Under the pieces are notes generated by a model. It was not told where the DNA came from, made no database searches, and worked only from the letters and a program-made list of their open reading frames with translations. Source: Anarhynchus alexandrinus (Eukaryota > Chordata > Aves > Charadriiformes > Charadriidae). Taken from it: a stretch of DNA of 64,000 nucleotides. Location: assembly GCA_008711295.1 (NCBI GenBank), contig VUYV01000148.1, forward strand, positions 1,218,384 to 1,282,383, written 5' to 3'. The translations under genes and the position numbers were made by a program. Positions 48,199 through 57,440 of this stretch are shown here, piece by piece (positions within the stretch are counted from its first letter, which is position 1; every line of letters begins with the position of its first letter).

Positions 48199-48359
48199 CG
48201 CGCCAAAGTCATATTCTCTAAATCATGTTTTAAAACCCGAAAATAGAAGTAGCCCAGTACCTGCAGGGCTTGTGAGTTGAGCGGGCTTGTGAAGAAAACA
48301 GGGCTGAAAGAGAGTGGGCTGGTGGGGACGACGAAGGGTGAGCTGGCTGTGGCCACCGA
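48199..48359. repeat. Left flank A of a duplicated locus
   Basis: This segment (CGCGCCAAAGTCATATTCTC, onward to GTGGCCACCGA) matches 48508-48673 with roughly 5% differences plus a small indel. Its left side continues into unique intron, and its right side enters a CR1 directly. Confidence 0.9.
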
Positions 48360-48506
48360 GTACCTAAAGGGGGCCTACAGGAGAGCTGGGAAAGGTCTTT
48401 TTACTAGGGCATGTAGTGACAGGACAAGGGGGAATGGCTTCAAACTGGAAGAGGGCAGGTTTAGATTGAACATTAGGAAGAAGTTTTTCACTGTGAGGGT
48501 GGTGAG
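48360..48506 (+). mobile_element. CR1 LINE, 5' piece of a split copy
   Basis: GTACCTAAAGGGGGCCTACA opens the insertion. It encodes [19 protein letters not shown] and IRKKFFTVRVV, then stops at a single N inside GTGAGGGTGGTGAG. The remainder of this insertion appears at 48922-48997. By comparison with the 11470 copy about 106 bp are missing between the pieces. Confidence 0.93.
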
Positions 48507-48507
48507 N
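48507..48507. other. Single-N contig join
   Basis: A lone N inside a CR1. Left of it is CR1 coding sequence; right of it is a second copy of flank A. Confidence 0.95.
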
Positions 48508-48920
48508 TGTGCCAAAGTCATGTTCTCTAAATCATGTTTTAAAACCCCAAAATAGAAGTAGCCCAGTACCTGCAGGGCTTGTGAGTTGAGCTGGCTTGTG
48601 AAGAAAACAGGGATGAAAGAGAGTGGGCTGGTGGGGATGACCATGTGAAGGGTGAGCTGGCGGTGGCCACTGATGTAAGGAGATAAGGATTACAATGTGC
48701 TTTGCCCCGCTCTAGCATCTTTCCTTGGGGCCCTGGGTGTGCTGTATCGTTGATGAACGATTTGCGTGGTTTTGTTGAGGGGTTTTCTTTGGGTTGGATG
48801 TCTCAGAAATTGGCTTGATGTGAAGTTCGGGTCTGAGCTTCCACCCATTACCTGGACACGCTGCTCGGGAGGGCTGGCCGCTGCGTGCCAGGGGCCGGCG
48901 GGAGCACGCTGCGCGGGGAA
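48508..48920. repeat. 413-bp insert carrying the uninterrupted (CR1-free) version of the locus
   Basis: It consists of flank A' (48508-48673), 21 bp found only here (48674-48694) and flank B (48695-48920), with no CR1 between. It is bounded by single Ns on both sides. A' matches 48199-48359 and B matches 48998-49223, which have equivalent length and about 3-5% differences by eye. It reads as the empty target site of the CR1 split around it. Confidence 0.85.
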
Positions 48921-48921
48921 N
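48921..48921. other. Single-N contig join
   Basis: A lone N between the end of flank B (GCGCGGGGAA) and the 3' piece of a CR1 (CTGCCTATGGCAGG). Confidence 0.95.
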
Positions 48922-48997
48922 CTGCCTATGGCAGGGGGGTTGGAACTCGATGATCTTCAAGGTCCTTTCCAACCTAAACCATTCTATGATTCTATGA
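48922..48997 (+). mobile_element. CR1 LINE, 3' piece of the split copy
   Basis: CTGCCTATGGCAGGGGGG, then TTGGAACTCGATGATCTTC, ending CCATTCTATGATTCTATGA. It completes the insertion begun at 48360. Flank B' starts on the next base. Confidence 0.94.
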
Positions 48998-49223
48998 ATG
49001 TGCTTTGCCCTGCTCTAGCATCTTTCCTTGGGGCCCTGGATGTGCTGTATCATTGATGGACGATTTGCTGGGTTCTGTTGAGGGGTTTTCTTTGGGTTGG
49101 ATGTCTCAGAAATTGGCTTGATGTGAAGTTCGGGTCTGAGCTTCCACCCATTACCTGGACACGCTGCTCGGGAGGGCTGGCCGCTGCGTGCCAGGGGCCG
49201 GCGGGAGCACACTGCGCGGGGAA
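48998..49223. repeat. Right flank B' of the duplicated locus
   Basis: 226 bp matching 48695-48920 base for base in length, with roughly eight substitutions. Unlike B it continues into unique intron (AAATCTCTTATCGG). Confidence 0.9.
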
Positions 49224-49655
49224 AAATCTCTTATCGGAGAGGGAAGATGGTCCTGCCACACTTGTACCGGCAAAAACTTGTTCCTTTTACTTTCTCTGCT
49301 TTTTTTGCCACATTCCTCTTGTGAATCGTTTCACTTCCCTGACAGTTTAGTTGTCAGGATAATACCGGAGACAATTTTAATTGTCTCTTTCAGGATTATA
49401 TTGGAGGCAATTTGCAGTGCTGAATGGCGACATGGTGGCTTCTTTACTCCACAGCATTTTTGCGCGTTGTTTCCTTTTCAACAGGAGTTTTTCCCCCACG
49501 ATGCAGTGAGGGCTCAGAGATGGAAACCCCTGCGCAGTGCTGAGGGTGGACGCTGGTATTTCGGGGGCTGTTGCAATGCCGTGCAAGGGTAAGAGCTAAA
49601 AAAATAGATGAAATGAAAGCTGGTGGCACCAGGCAGCTTGCTGTGGATATTATGC
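49224..49655. other. Intronic, nothing recognised
   Basis: Contains ATAATACCGGAGACAATTTT and, about 30 bp on, ATTATATTGGAGGCAATTTG, a weak local direct repeat (49360-49413). Otherwise nothing recognised. Confidence 0.4.
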
Positions 49656-49740
49656 AAAGGTAAAAAAAAAAAAAAAAAGGGGAGGGGGCAAAGTTCATGG
49701 GGTTTGTTTCCCACTTAGGGAAGGGGAATAGATAGCGAGG
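49656..49740. repeat. 85-bp repeat unit, left of gap
   Basis: AAAGGT, then A17, then a G-rich segment, CAAAGTTCATGG and GCGAGG at the end. A diverged copy of the same 85-bp length starts right after the following gap. Confidence 0.82.
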
Positions 49741-49750
49741 GGGGTGCAGT

Positions 49751-49948
49751 NNNNNNNNNNNNNNNNNNNNNNNNNNNNNNNNNNNNNNNNNNNNNNNNNN
49801 NNNNNNNNNNNNNNNNNNNNNNNNNNNNNNNNNNNNNNNNNNNNNNNNNNNNNNNNNNNNNNNNNNNNNNNNNNNNNNNNNNNNNNNNNNNNNNNNNNNN
49901 NNNNNNNNNNNNNNNNNNNNNNNNNNNNNNNNNNNNNNNNNNNNNNNN
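49751..49948. other. Assembly gap (198 N)
   Basis: A run of 198 N between two related 85-bp units, each beginning with a long A tract. Confidence 1.
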
Positions 49949-50033
49949 AAAGGTAAAAAAAAAAAAAATAGGGTAGGTGTCAAAGTTCATGGTGTTTTCT
50001 TCTTACTTTAGGGATGCTGCTTACACAGCGAGG
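49949..50033. repeat. 85-bp repeat unit, right of gap
   Basis: AAAGGT, then A14, TAGGGTAGGTGT, CAAAGTTCATGG and AGCGAGG. It aligns with 49656-49740 at roughly 75-80% identity by eye. Confidence 0.82.
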
Positions 50034-52120
50034 AAGGAGTTGCAAATGGAGAGCAGTTAGAGGGAGCAGCGTATGCTGTCGCCTTCCCAAAACGTTTGGA
50101 GGTTTTAATTAAAGAATGGCTGCAATGTGTTTCCAGACCTTCTGGTGGAAAACACGAAATAAAATCTTCTCTTGCGTTATTTTTTCTGTGTTAATTTGAC
50201 AGGCTGAGCCTCCTAGGGTTCGTCCATCCCCAAGCCTAGAGCAGTAGATATTTCTTGCCGCAAGGTCGCCAGCGGGAGGGGAGATTTCGGCATGCCTGAG
50301 GTTTAGCATAGGCTGACGTCCCATTGAAATTTGCGGGATTAAAACCCTCGTTTCAAGTTAAGCGTGGTGATAAATGAGGTGTTGAAAAGCATGGGTTTAA
50401 ATATGCTCTTAAACCCGTATTTCCTCCTCCGCAAACTGGGAACCGGGAGGCACGGCCGTCAAACGCTTGTGGAGCTCAGATATGAAATGGGTCCTGACTC
50501 GCGCTGTTTCCAGCTCGTGCTGACACAGCGTTTTCCGTACGCCGTGCCCTGATGGTATCTGTGGGTCTGGAGTTTCTATGTGAGCTGCCGAAATCGCCTG
50601 CCACCGCACGCCTGATGGAGGGGGTGAGCGCTGGTGCCCTCACTTCGCTGCCGGCAAGCATCGCCCCGGAATTAAATCACCTTTTGATTAACGTTAGTGA
50701 TTGTGTAGGCACCTGGACCTATCTGGGAATAAACTACCCCGATTTCTGTCAAGGCTTGGCATCTTGCAGACTGGATTGAACAGAGAAGCTCAAGACCACA
50801 AGTCCTACACTGATATTTCTGCTCCGGCCATCTGCAGATGTGCCCTTTCTGTCCTGGTTTAGTGGGTTTCTTTCTTACGCTGAGAAAACCTGCTGTGATT
50901 GTTTCCCTGCGCACCCGGAGGCGATTTGTCAAAATCCCTCTTGCTCCTTGGTTAATTCAATATTTATAATGTCTTTATAAGACCGGTCCCGCTCTGCTGA
51001 CTTGGAGGCGCGGTGGGAGAATCGCTGGTGTAAATTAGACTACAGGTGACGCGCAGCTCTGCCGGGGCGCTCGCGCTCGGAGCGGGGGCGCGAAGGCAGC
51101 AGTAATTGGGTGTGCAGGCAGAGAAGATGCAGCATCTTCCGCAGCTCATCCCCGCACACAGCGAAATCCTGAGCAGTCAGCGCGAATGAAGAGCAGCGGC
51201 GAGCTGAGCCCGGGCTGACTGCGTATTTTAGGGCTTCCTATTCAGCTTCTGTGCCTTCTCTAGGATGTTTCGTGGTGCGGCAGTTTCCTAAAACCAGGCA
51301 GATGCCACAAATCGTCACATCTTGATTTTTTTTTTAATCATTATTATTTTTTAGGTCAGGTTAATCTCTGCTTGGGACCTTCCAGAGAGCAAGCCAGGCA
51401 GGGCAAGATGGGTGGTTTCCATTATCGGATGTCATATTATGCATTAGTATATAAAGATCTTGAAATTAAACATGATTGGACAGTCCAGGTACTGGTATTT
51501 GTATTTTGTTTTGTTTTTAGGAACCAAAATTTCTAGAACCAAATTCCTAAAAACTTTCAGAGTTAAAGTTTTCCCAGCTACTATCCTTTTGTGTGGAATT
51601 TTTCATCAGAATTGAGAAGACTCCACCAAAATCCGTTTTCCTTGATTTTTTTTTATTTTAGAAAAACAAATACATGGTTTGAGATTTTCTGATGAGCGCT
51701 GTTCCTGAAATCTCCATCAGCTCACAAAGCCTCGTAGTGTTTGCTCTTTTGTAAAGCAGTTTTGATGGTAACGTATGGGTTGGTTGATTTATTTAATCAA
51801 TCTCTGTAAAACTTCAGTGCTGAAAGCTATTACGGAGTGTCAAACGATGACGGTGCTGCTGCTGAATGAATTGCAGAGAGATGACCGCACCGTGCGGCTC
51901 CCCTGAACCCCAGCACAGCAGCCAAGGAGGGACCTCCTCATCCCTACCCAGGCAGTGCTCGTGCACCCCTGCGTTCGCTCTCCTGTGTCAGTGTCCACGG
52001 CTGCGCAGGACAGGGTGGCCCTTGGTGAGACGCCCCATCCCTGCAGCATCATAGCAATCAGTGGGGTTTCTTTTTCCCCAATTCCCATACAATTTTTAGC
52101 GTGGTCCTTTTCGACCACAT
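50034..52120. other. Intronic, nothing recognised
   Basis: Mixed sequence. 50940-51180 is CpG-bearing (GCGCGGTGGG, GCTCGCGCTCGGAGCGGGGG) and could be regulatory. 51320-51350 is T/A-rich. No exon or repeat recognised. Confidence 0.4.
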
Positions 52121-52638
52121 AGTGGAGTGGAGTATCTTGTCCAGCTCAGGGCTCCCCGGTTCAAGAAGGACAGGGAACTGCTGGAGAGGGTCCAGCAAAG
52201 GGCTACGGAGATGATGAGGGGATTGGAACATCTCTCTTATGAGGACAGGCTGAGGGACTTGGGGCTTTTTAGTCTAGAGAAAAGACGACTGAGGGGGGAT
52301 CTTATCAATGCTTATAAATCCTTAAAGGGAGGGTGCCAGGGGGATGGGAACAGTCTTTTTCCAGTGGTGCCCAGTGACAGGACAAGAGGGAACGGGCACA
52401 AGCTTGACCATAGGAAGTTCCATCTTAACAGGAGGAGGAACCTCTTTCCTGTGGGGGTGGCGGAGCACTGGCACAGGCTGCCCAGAGAGGTGGGGGAGTC
52501 TCCCACTCTGGAGCCATTCCAAACCCGCCTGGATGCCATCCTGTGCCACTGCTGGAGGTGCCCCTGCTCTGGCAGGGGGTGGCACTGGGGGAGCTCCAGA
52601 GGGCCCTTCCAACCCTCACCAGTCTGTGATTCTGTGAC
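52121..52638 (+). mobile_element. CR1 LINE, 3' fragment just upstream of exon 3
   Basis: Encodes an unbroken CR1 reverse-transcriptase C-terminus ([40 protein letters not shown], then [14 protein letters not shown]). It ends CCCTTCCAACCCTCACCAGT followed by CTGTGATTCTGTGA. About 95% identical by eye to the copy at 63180, and a different subfamily from the 11470 type. It ends 103 bp before exon 3, and its reading frame stays open into that exon. Confidence 0.95.
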
Positions 52639-52720
52639 TTGCCAGCTCCTAGCAGGGAGCCAGTCTGGAGTCGGAGCATCCCACGGGCATCACGGTAACG
52701 CTGCAGACACCTTACCTGGT

Positions 52721-52741
52721 GTCCCTTCCTTGTCTTCGCAG
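52721..52741 (+). other. LRRC75A: Splice acceptor of LRRC75A exon 3
   Basis: A CT-rich tract (GTCCCTTCCTTGTCTTCG) runs into CAG directly before GAG GGG GAC, the first codons of the recognised exon. Confidence 0.88.
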
Positions 52742-52854
52742 GAGGGGGACTCCCTCGGGGCCATGGAGAAGCTTTGCCGGCAGCTCACCTACCACCTCAG
52801 CCCCCACTCGCAGTGGAGACGCCAGGGCATCATGAAGAGGAAACCGCAGTCCTG
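52742..52854 (+). CDS. LRRC75A: LRRC75A internal coding exon (exon 3)
   Basis: The exon is 113 nt: 37 codons plus the first two bases (TG) of a split codon. The acceptor is a pyrimidine-rich tract ending TGTCTTCGCAG and the donor is GTGAGT. The translation starts [19 protein letters not shown] and continues [19 protein letters not shown] recall human LRRC75A as [12 protein letters not shown]..., then ...KRKPQACLK. The TG remainder fits the expected next residue, cysteine, completed by the first base of the following exon. Phase 0 at the start agrees with the upstream exon, so joining the two preserves the frame. The next exon, which should carry the leucine-rich repeats, is not in the window. 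A CR1 element ends about 100 bp upstream of the acceptor. Confidence 0.93.
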
Positions 52855-52860
52855 GTGAGT
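52855..52860 (+). other. LRRC75A: Splice donor of LRRC75A exon 3
   Basis: A consensus GTGAGT donor follows TCC TG. Reading through it gives TGG TGA, a stop, so retaining intron 3 would truncate the protein at once. Confidence 0.88.
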
Positions 52861-53661
52861 CGGCTTTCGAAAGCCACTGTCACGCTGGTGGGTCACTGTC
52901 CCCTTCCTGGTCCTTGTGTCCTCAGACCACCCCCAGGCTTGGGAGAGCTGGAAGGGGTTTTTTCCACAATGGTTTTGGCCGTGGTGTGCAAATGTAGGTG
53001 CCGGTGGGAGCTGCTGTGGCATACCTGCAGCGACAGGAGGAACAAATCCACCACGATGAAGGAAAGCGCCTAAAACCATTAACCAGGGCTGCAAGGGAGC
53101 CGGGAGGTCAAAACCTTCTGAGCTTGCCACAACCTCCGAAATCTTTAGTTGTCTCCTGTCTCACCAGCGTTTCCCCCATGCATGGTTGTGTGATCGGGTT
53201 GTTTCATGCTCCCCCAGAGGTGTTTTTCTCCTTTTCCATTTTCCTTTCCCCGTTGCATCCCAGTTGCAGAGGAAAGCAGCGCGGGAGTGCCCGGGGAGGG
53301 GGAATGGGCTGAAAAACCTCAACCATCCATCCTCCAAACATCCCCATGCTGGGCATTGGAGAGCGGGAGACAAACTGCTCCAAGACATCCTAATTAGCTG
53401 GTAATTAACGTACAGGCACGTACGTACCATGCACACCGTGGCTTGTAGCACGTTTGCCCAAAGGGAACTGTTTGATTAAAAATAGGGAGAAAATGATCCT
53501 GAGTCCTCAGCAAAGCATCCCTACTGCCGACGTCCTGGATCCATGGGGCCGAAAGACCTATGGGTGATGCTGATGGGAATGGAAAGGGCTCCTTGCTTTC
53601 CGTGATGTTGTGCATTATATATTTATTATTTTTGTTTATGGAAATGAGAAATACAAAAGAA
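52861..53661. other. Intronic, nothing recognised
   Basis: No exon or transposon recognised after the exon 3 donor. Confidence 0.45.
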
Positions 53662-53702
53662 GCCACAATCTGGCAGAGTCAGGATTTGTATCCAGGTGCT
53701 GG
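53662..53702 (+). repeat. Possible MIR-like relic
   Basis: CCACAATCTGGCAGAGTCAG then GATTTGTATCCAGGTGCT resembles the MIR core (CAGTGGCAGAGCCAGGATTT, GAACCCAGGTCT). Too short to be sure. Confidence 0.35.
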
Positions 53703-54169
53703 CTCGTGGTCCCAAGAGAGTTTTGGTTCCTGTTGTAGCAGATGTTATTTGTAGCCATAGCAGAGACTAATCCCATGAAAAAACTTAGCCTGAAAATAGA
53801 AGGAGAGGGGAGGAGAAGGGACACAAGAGGAAAAGAGACACAAAGGAATAAAGGATTGTATGGCCGGATAAGATTAGGACCACATCTCCCGGAGATCTGG
53901 CTCAGCATCCTTACACCTTCTTGTCCTTAGAGACCCAAACGTGGAGGAACGCCTCCATCCCATTATCAGTGGTAACAGTACTTTTGTGTGTTGAGCGTTT
54001 GTAAGATGTATCGATGGCTCAAATTTGCTCTTTCCCATAAAGCGTCAGAAATGGAGGGAGTACGCTGGGGCTGCGTGCCGCAAGGCTGTACCCCGCGGGC
54101 TGCGCTCGGCACACGGGGCCGGATAATGACCCAGGAGCTCAGTTACTCTCACGGGTTTTTTTTTTTTCT
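53703..54169. other. Intronic, nothing recognised
   Basis: Purine-rich 53790-53850; T run near 54160. Nothing else recognised. Confidence 0.4.
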
Positions 54170-54370
54170 TAATTAGAATAGGAAATGCACGCCCCTCGTC
54201 ATCCCATCAGGGCATTATTAAAGTTACGCTGATGTGGCAGTGGGGAGCTCTTTACAGCCCCAAATATGAGAAATCCTTGAAAATGAAAAAATTTAAAGCA
54301 GTGCTTTGTGCCACTCTGTCTTTAATTACCAATCCCTGGCCTTAATTATCAGCTTGGAGTGGTTGTGCGA
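54170..54370. promoter_or_regulatory. Candidate conserved non-coding block
   Basis: A repeat-free stretch with CTTAATTAGAATAGG, GGGCATTATTAAAGTTACG, CTTTAATTACCAATCC and CCTTAATTATCAGC, giving three TAATTA-type homeodomain cores in 190 bp. The call is by texture only. Confidence 0.28.
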
Positions 54371-56065
54371 GCGTGTCCGCGTGCCAGAGATCTGTGAGGC
54401 TTTATCTTACAAGCCTGCCGTAACGCTTCCCTTCTCTTGGACGAGCCGGGAAATAGCTGAGGTTTTTCATGGTTTTAATAGCAGGGGTGAGGTTTCGGCC
54501 GTAAATGAGCCCTGACCACACGGCAGCGACCCCGGAGCTGTGAACATGTGGCGCTGGCTGCTGGCTCTGCCCCGGCGAGGGTTTGTAGGATGGGGTTTGC
54601 CTGGATTTCTGGTTTAGATGCTCGTTTAGGAAGTGGGTGGGAGTTGAAGCCAACCCTTTGCTAGAAGTTGAAGTCAACGAGGTCTAAATGCCTTAATATA
54701 GAGAACAGAGAGTATCTGTCTTGGCTTCCCTGTGCTTGAGCACCCGTTGCTTTATTTGTGCTCCAGCAGTTACCCCGTTAGGGATGCTCCTGATCTGATG
54801 TGTGTGTTAGTTGGTGGGAAATTCCTTCCACAGCCCCCAGTTTGGGGTTTGGAAGTGCCCTGTGATGCCTCTGAAGGAGCAATGGGCTCTTGTTCCCCGG
54901 CATCAGCGTTGGCTTGACCCAGCCCTGCTGTCAGATGTTGCAGAAATTTGCAAATATTAAGTTTCCACACTTTTCTAATATGTCTATTGGCCATCCACAA
55001 CCTGTCAGTGTTCTGCTCTGGGGTGTAATTAGTAGTTTGCTCTAATGACCAAAGAGCTACAGAGCCCTTCTTTGCATCCATCTCTTCGCAAGGAAAAGAG
55101 CTTTGGCTTGGTGCAGTGGTAGCGGAGAGACTTTGGTTGGTGGAAAAGGAGAGGACAGGCCCGTTTTATCAGAAATAAAACCCAAGCCTGTGGGAATACT
55201 TTCCCAGCTCTTTCTGTAGCTGGTTTTATCGTGCAGTATCTTGTCCCATTCCTTTGCTTTGCTGGTTGCTTTTTGTTTAGAAACTAAATAGAGCCAATAA
55301 ATCAAGCGATTCCGGGGCTTTCTTCAAAGTTCCCATTCCTCCCGTTCCTCTCCCTCCTTGTGTGCTGGTTTTTGGGGGGGGCTGATTGTGCCCCGGTGGA
55401 GAAGGTGTGTTTGGTAAGTAGCTATGGACAACCCTTGTAATTAGGATATGTTTTATTTTGACTTATTGGAGGCTACGCTTGTAAAATCCTCATTTGCATG
55501 GGCACAGAAGCAGTGTAACCCAGTGCCTGGGATGTCTGGGACCTGTGGTGTTGATCCCATCAGTCTGTGGGTTAACTGCTCCTCTTACCAGCCCAGGGCT
55601 CACTTGATATCTCTCCTTGATGCTCAGAGATACTCCTCGGTGGCCCCCTGCACCACACAGCTGGCGGCCAGTCTGGGGCAGAGATCAGGTGTTAAGAGGT
55701 GTCTTTCTAAAAGGAAAGGGTCAGTGCTTGTTTTTTGGGGTAAACTGGCTTAAATTCACAACTGTGACAACAAGCCTTTGGTTATAGTAGGGACCTCTGT
55801 TGGGGTTTCCTGGAAGAGGACCAGCATGGTGATATCAGCCATGTCTGGGACTCAAGTCTCCTCTTACCACCTTTTCATAGCCTCCAAAATCCCTCAGCTT
55901 CCCTGGAATTACTCTTGCTTTGCAGTGAGGTTGGTAAGATTCCACGAAAGCCCATGGTGGTGCCTACAGCATGACATACGGTGGCTCCTCTCTACGACAG
56001 CAGCCCCCAACAGGAGGTTATAGGCAGGAGGAGGTACCTGCTCTGGGGCATTCAGAGCCCTACAA
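54371..56065. other. Intronic, nothing recognised
   Basis: A G run near 55371-55380. No exon or transposon recognised. Confidence 0.45.
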
Positions 56066-56251
56066 TGAGTCCAGAGGAGGCCATGAAGATGATCAGGGGG
56101 CTGGAGCACCTCTGCTGTGAGGACAGGCTGAGAGAGTTGGGGTTCTTCAGCCTGGAGAAGAGAAGGCTCCAGGGAGACCTTTCANCGGAGTTGGACTAGA
56201 TGATCTTTGTAGGTCCCTTCCAACCCAAACTATTCTGTGATTCTATGATTC
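56066..56251 (+). mobile_element. CR1 LINE, 3' fragment interrupted by a single N
   Basis: AGAGGAGGCCATGAAGATGA, encoding [20 protein letters not shown] then [14 protein letters not shown], leads to an N at 56185. After it comes GGAGTTGGACTAGATGATCT and the tail CTGTGATTCTATGATTC. The body between the GDL segment and the 3' untranslated end is missing, as at 48507, so the copy is collapsed. Confidence 0.92.
56185..56185. other. Single-N contig join inside CR1
   Basis: A lone N where two to three hundred bases of CR1 body would be expected judging from other copies in the window. Confidence 0.95.
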
Positions 56252-57264
56252 TTTCTTTCCTGGCTCTTCTTTTCATTTTCTTTCTTTCTTGTTGGAGAGG
56301 AAGTCTTCCCACTCTCCTGCAAGACAAATTTGGGGTCAGGAAGGGACAATTTGGAGTCAGCATCTGTCCTGTGTTGCAACCTGCCTGGAGGGTCCATCTG
56401 TAGGAAGCGCATAACCACGTGCTTTGGATGTGGAAACCTAGTCTCTCGTCTCCTGCACAGTGATTCTTGACCCTGTAATGAATGTTGTGGCTCTGTCCCT
56501 GGTTCCCTGCGATAATTAGGGATTGCAGCACAATGGCAGGGATTGGTGGAGCCTGTCGCGGGGTCTGGAGCTGTGGAGTTACTCGAAAATACTTTGTTAA
56601 TTAGAAATGTGTATCTTTGTGATGCATTGTGCTCCTGGGTCCTGTCTGCCAGAGACACACTCATTAGTGCACTGACTCGTAACCAGCAGAAACACACGCG
56701 TCGTAATCTGTGCCGTGGCTTCGTTAAGAGGCATCATTTCTCCAAGCTCACGGCTGCGCCCGTCGCCTGATGCTCCACAGTCCCCTGTTCCCTGCAGCTG
56801 GGTTAGACATGTTGGAAGGGTTTGGGAAGGAATTGGAGTTTAATTATCCCTATGATTGGAGGCAGTGGGGGAGTGCATTTGTAGGAGATGGACGTGTTAG
56901 TGCAATGCTGTTCCCTGTCTTTGATTAAAAGCTTTCCCCAGTTTTGGGATCAAAGGGGGGTCTCAGACACTAGTGGGAAGCCCTTCTTGCTGAGGGCTTG
57001 TGAAGGGGTGGCGGATGTCGTTGTATTGCCACTTCCTCGGATGCCCACAGTCAAATTTTTAGTGGGATAGCATCCCTTCTTCACTAAATGCCCGCTGGCA
57101 TTTCCACCGGGCAGTGGGGGACGTAGCCATAAGCAGTGGGGCGGATCGGTCCCTCCTGGACCAGCCCGTCCTGGGACCCCCTGGCGCCCCCGCCGAGGCC
57201 TCGCCGGCACGGTGAGCGAGAGCCCCGCACCCCGGCACAGCGCGACCGAGCGCTGAGCAAAGCC
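56252..57264. other. Intronic, nothing recognised
   Basis: CT-rich tract 56249-56290 directly after the CR1 tail. The GC-rich stretch 57150-57250 is CpG-bearing, without an exon. Confidence 0.4.
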
Positions 57265-57440
57265 AAATAACTGTGATTAGTCCCCCCAGAAATGCGGTGA
57301 GATAATTACGAGGGAAAATTGCTTTTCTTTATTCCACAACTGCCGTATTCGTTACAGGTGATAATCAGAAGCAGAGCAGCCGGAGGAGGAGGATGGGCAC
57401 AGATGATAGAGAGGATTTGAGCTGATTTATTATTTTTTTT
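57265..57440. promoter_or_regulatory. Candidate enhancer-like block
   Basis: Repeat-free, with several GATA-type and homeodomain-type cores close together (TGTGATTAGTCC, TGAGATAATTACG, AGGTGATAATCAG, CAGATGATAGAG), beside a CpG-bearing stretch (57150-57250). The call is by texture only. Confidence 0.27.

Larger units (their letters stand above)
26277..52741 (+). other. LRRC75A: LRRC75A intron 2 (complete, gapped)
   Basis: The interval between the two recognised exons is 26,465 bp as assembled. That figure includes 504 N in three gaps, two single-N joins and about 413 bp that is probably a redundant allele. It lies between phase-0 junctions on both sides. It holds CR1 copies, MIR-like relics and simple repeats but no further exon that I can recognise. 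Confidence 0.85.

Noticed and set aside
48199..49223. Simple tandem segmental duplication
   Set aside because: The copies are nested inside a CR1 and bounded by single Ns, not arranged head to tail. An assembly insertion of an alternative allele fits better, though a paralogous source is not fully excluded.
49444..49990. Frames crossing the 198-N gap
   Set aside because: Artefact of N codons and poly-A/T tracts (runs of F or K).
52127..52858. 243-codon frame as a stand-alone gene
   Set aside because: Its first two thirds are a CR1 reverse-transcriptase end and its last part is LRRC75A exon 3 read through. A composite of a repeat and an exon, not a gene.
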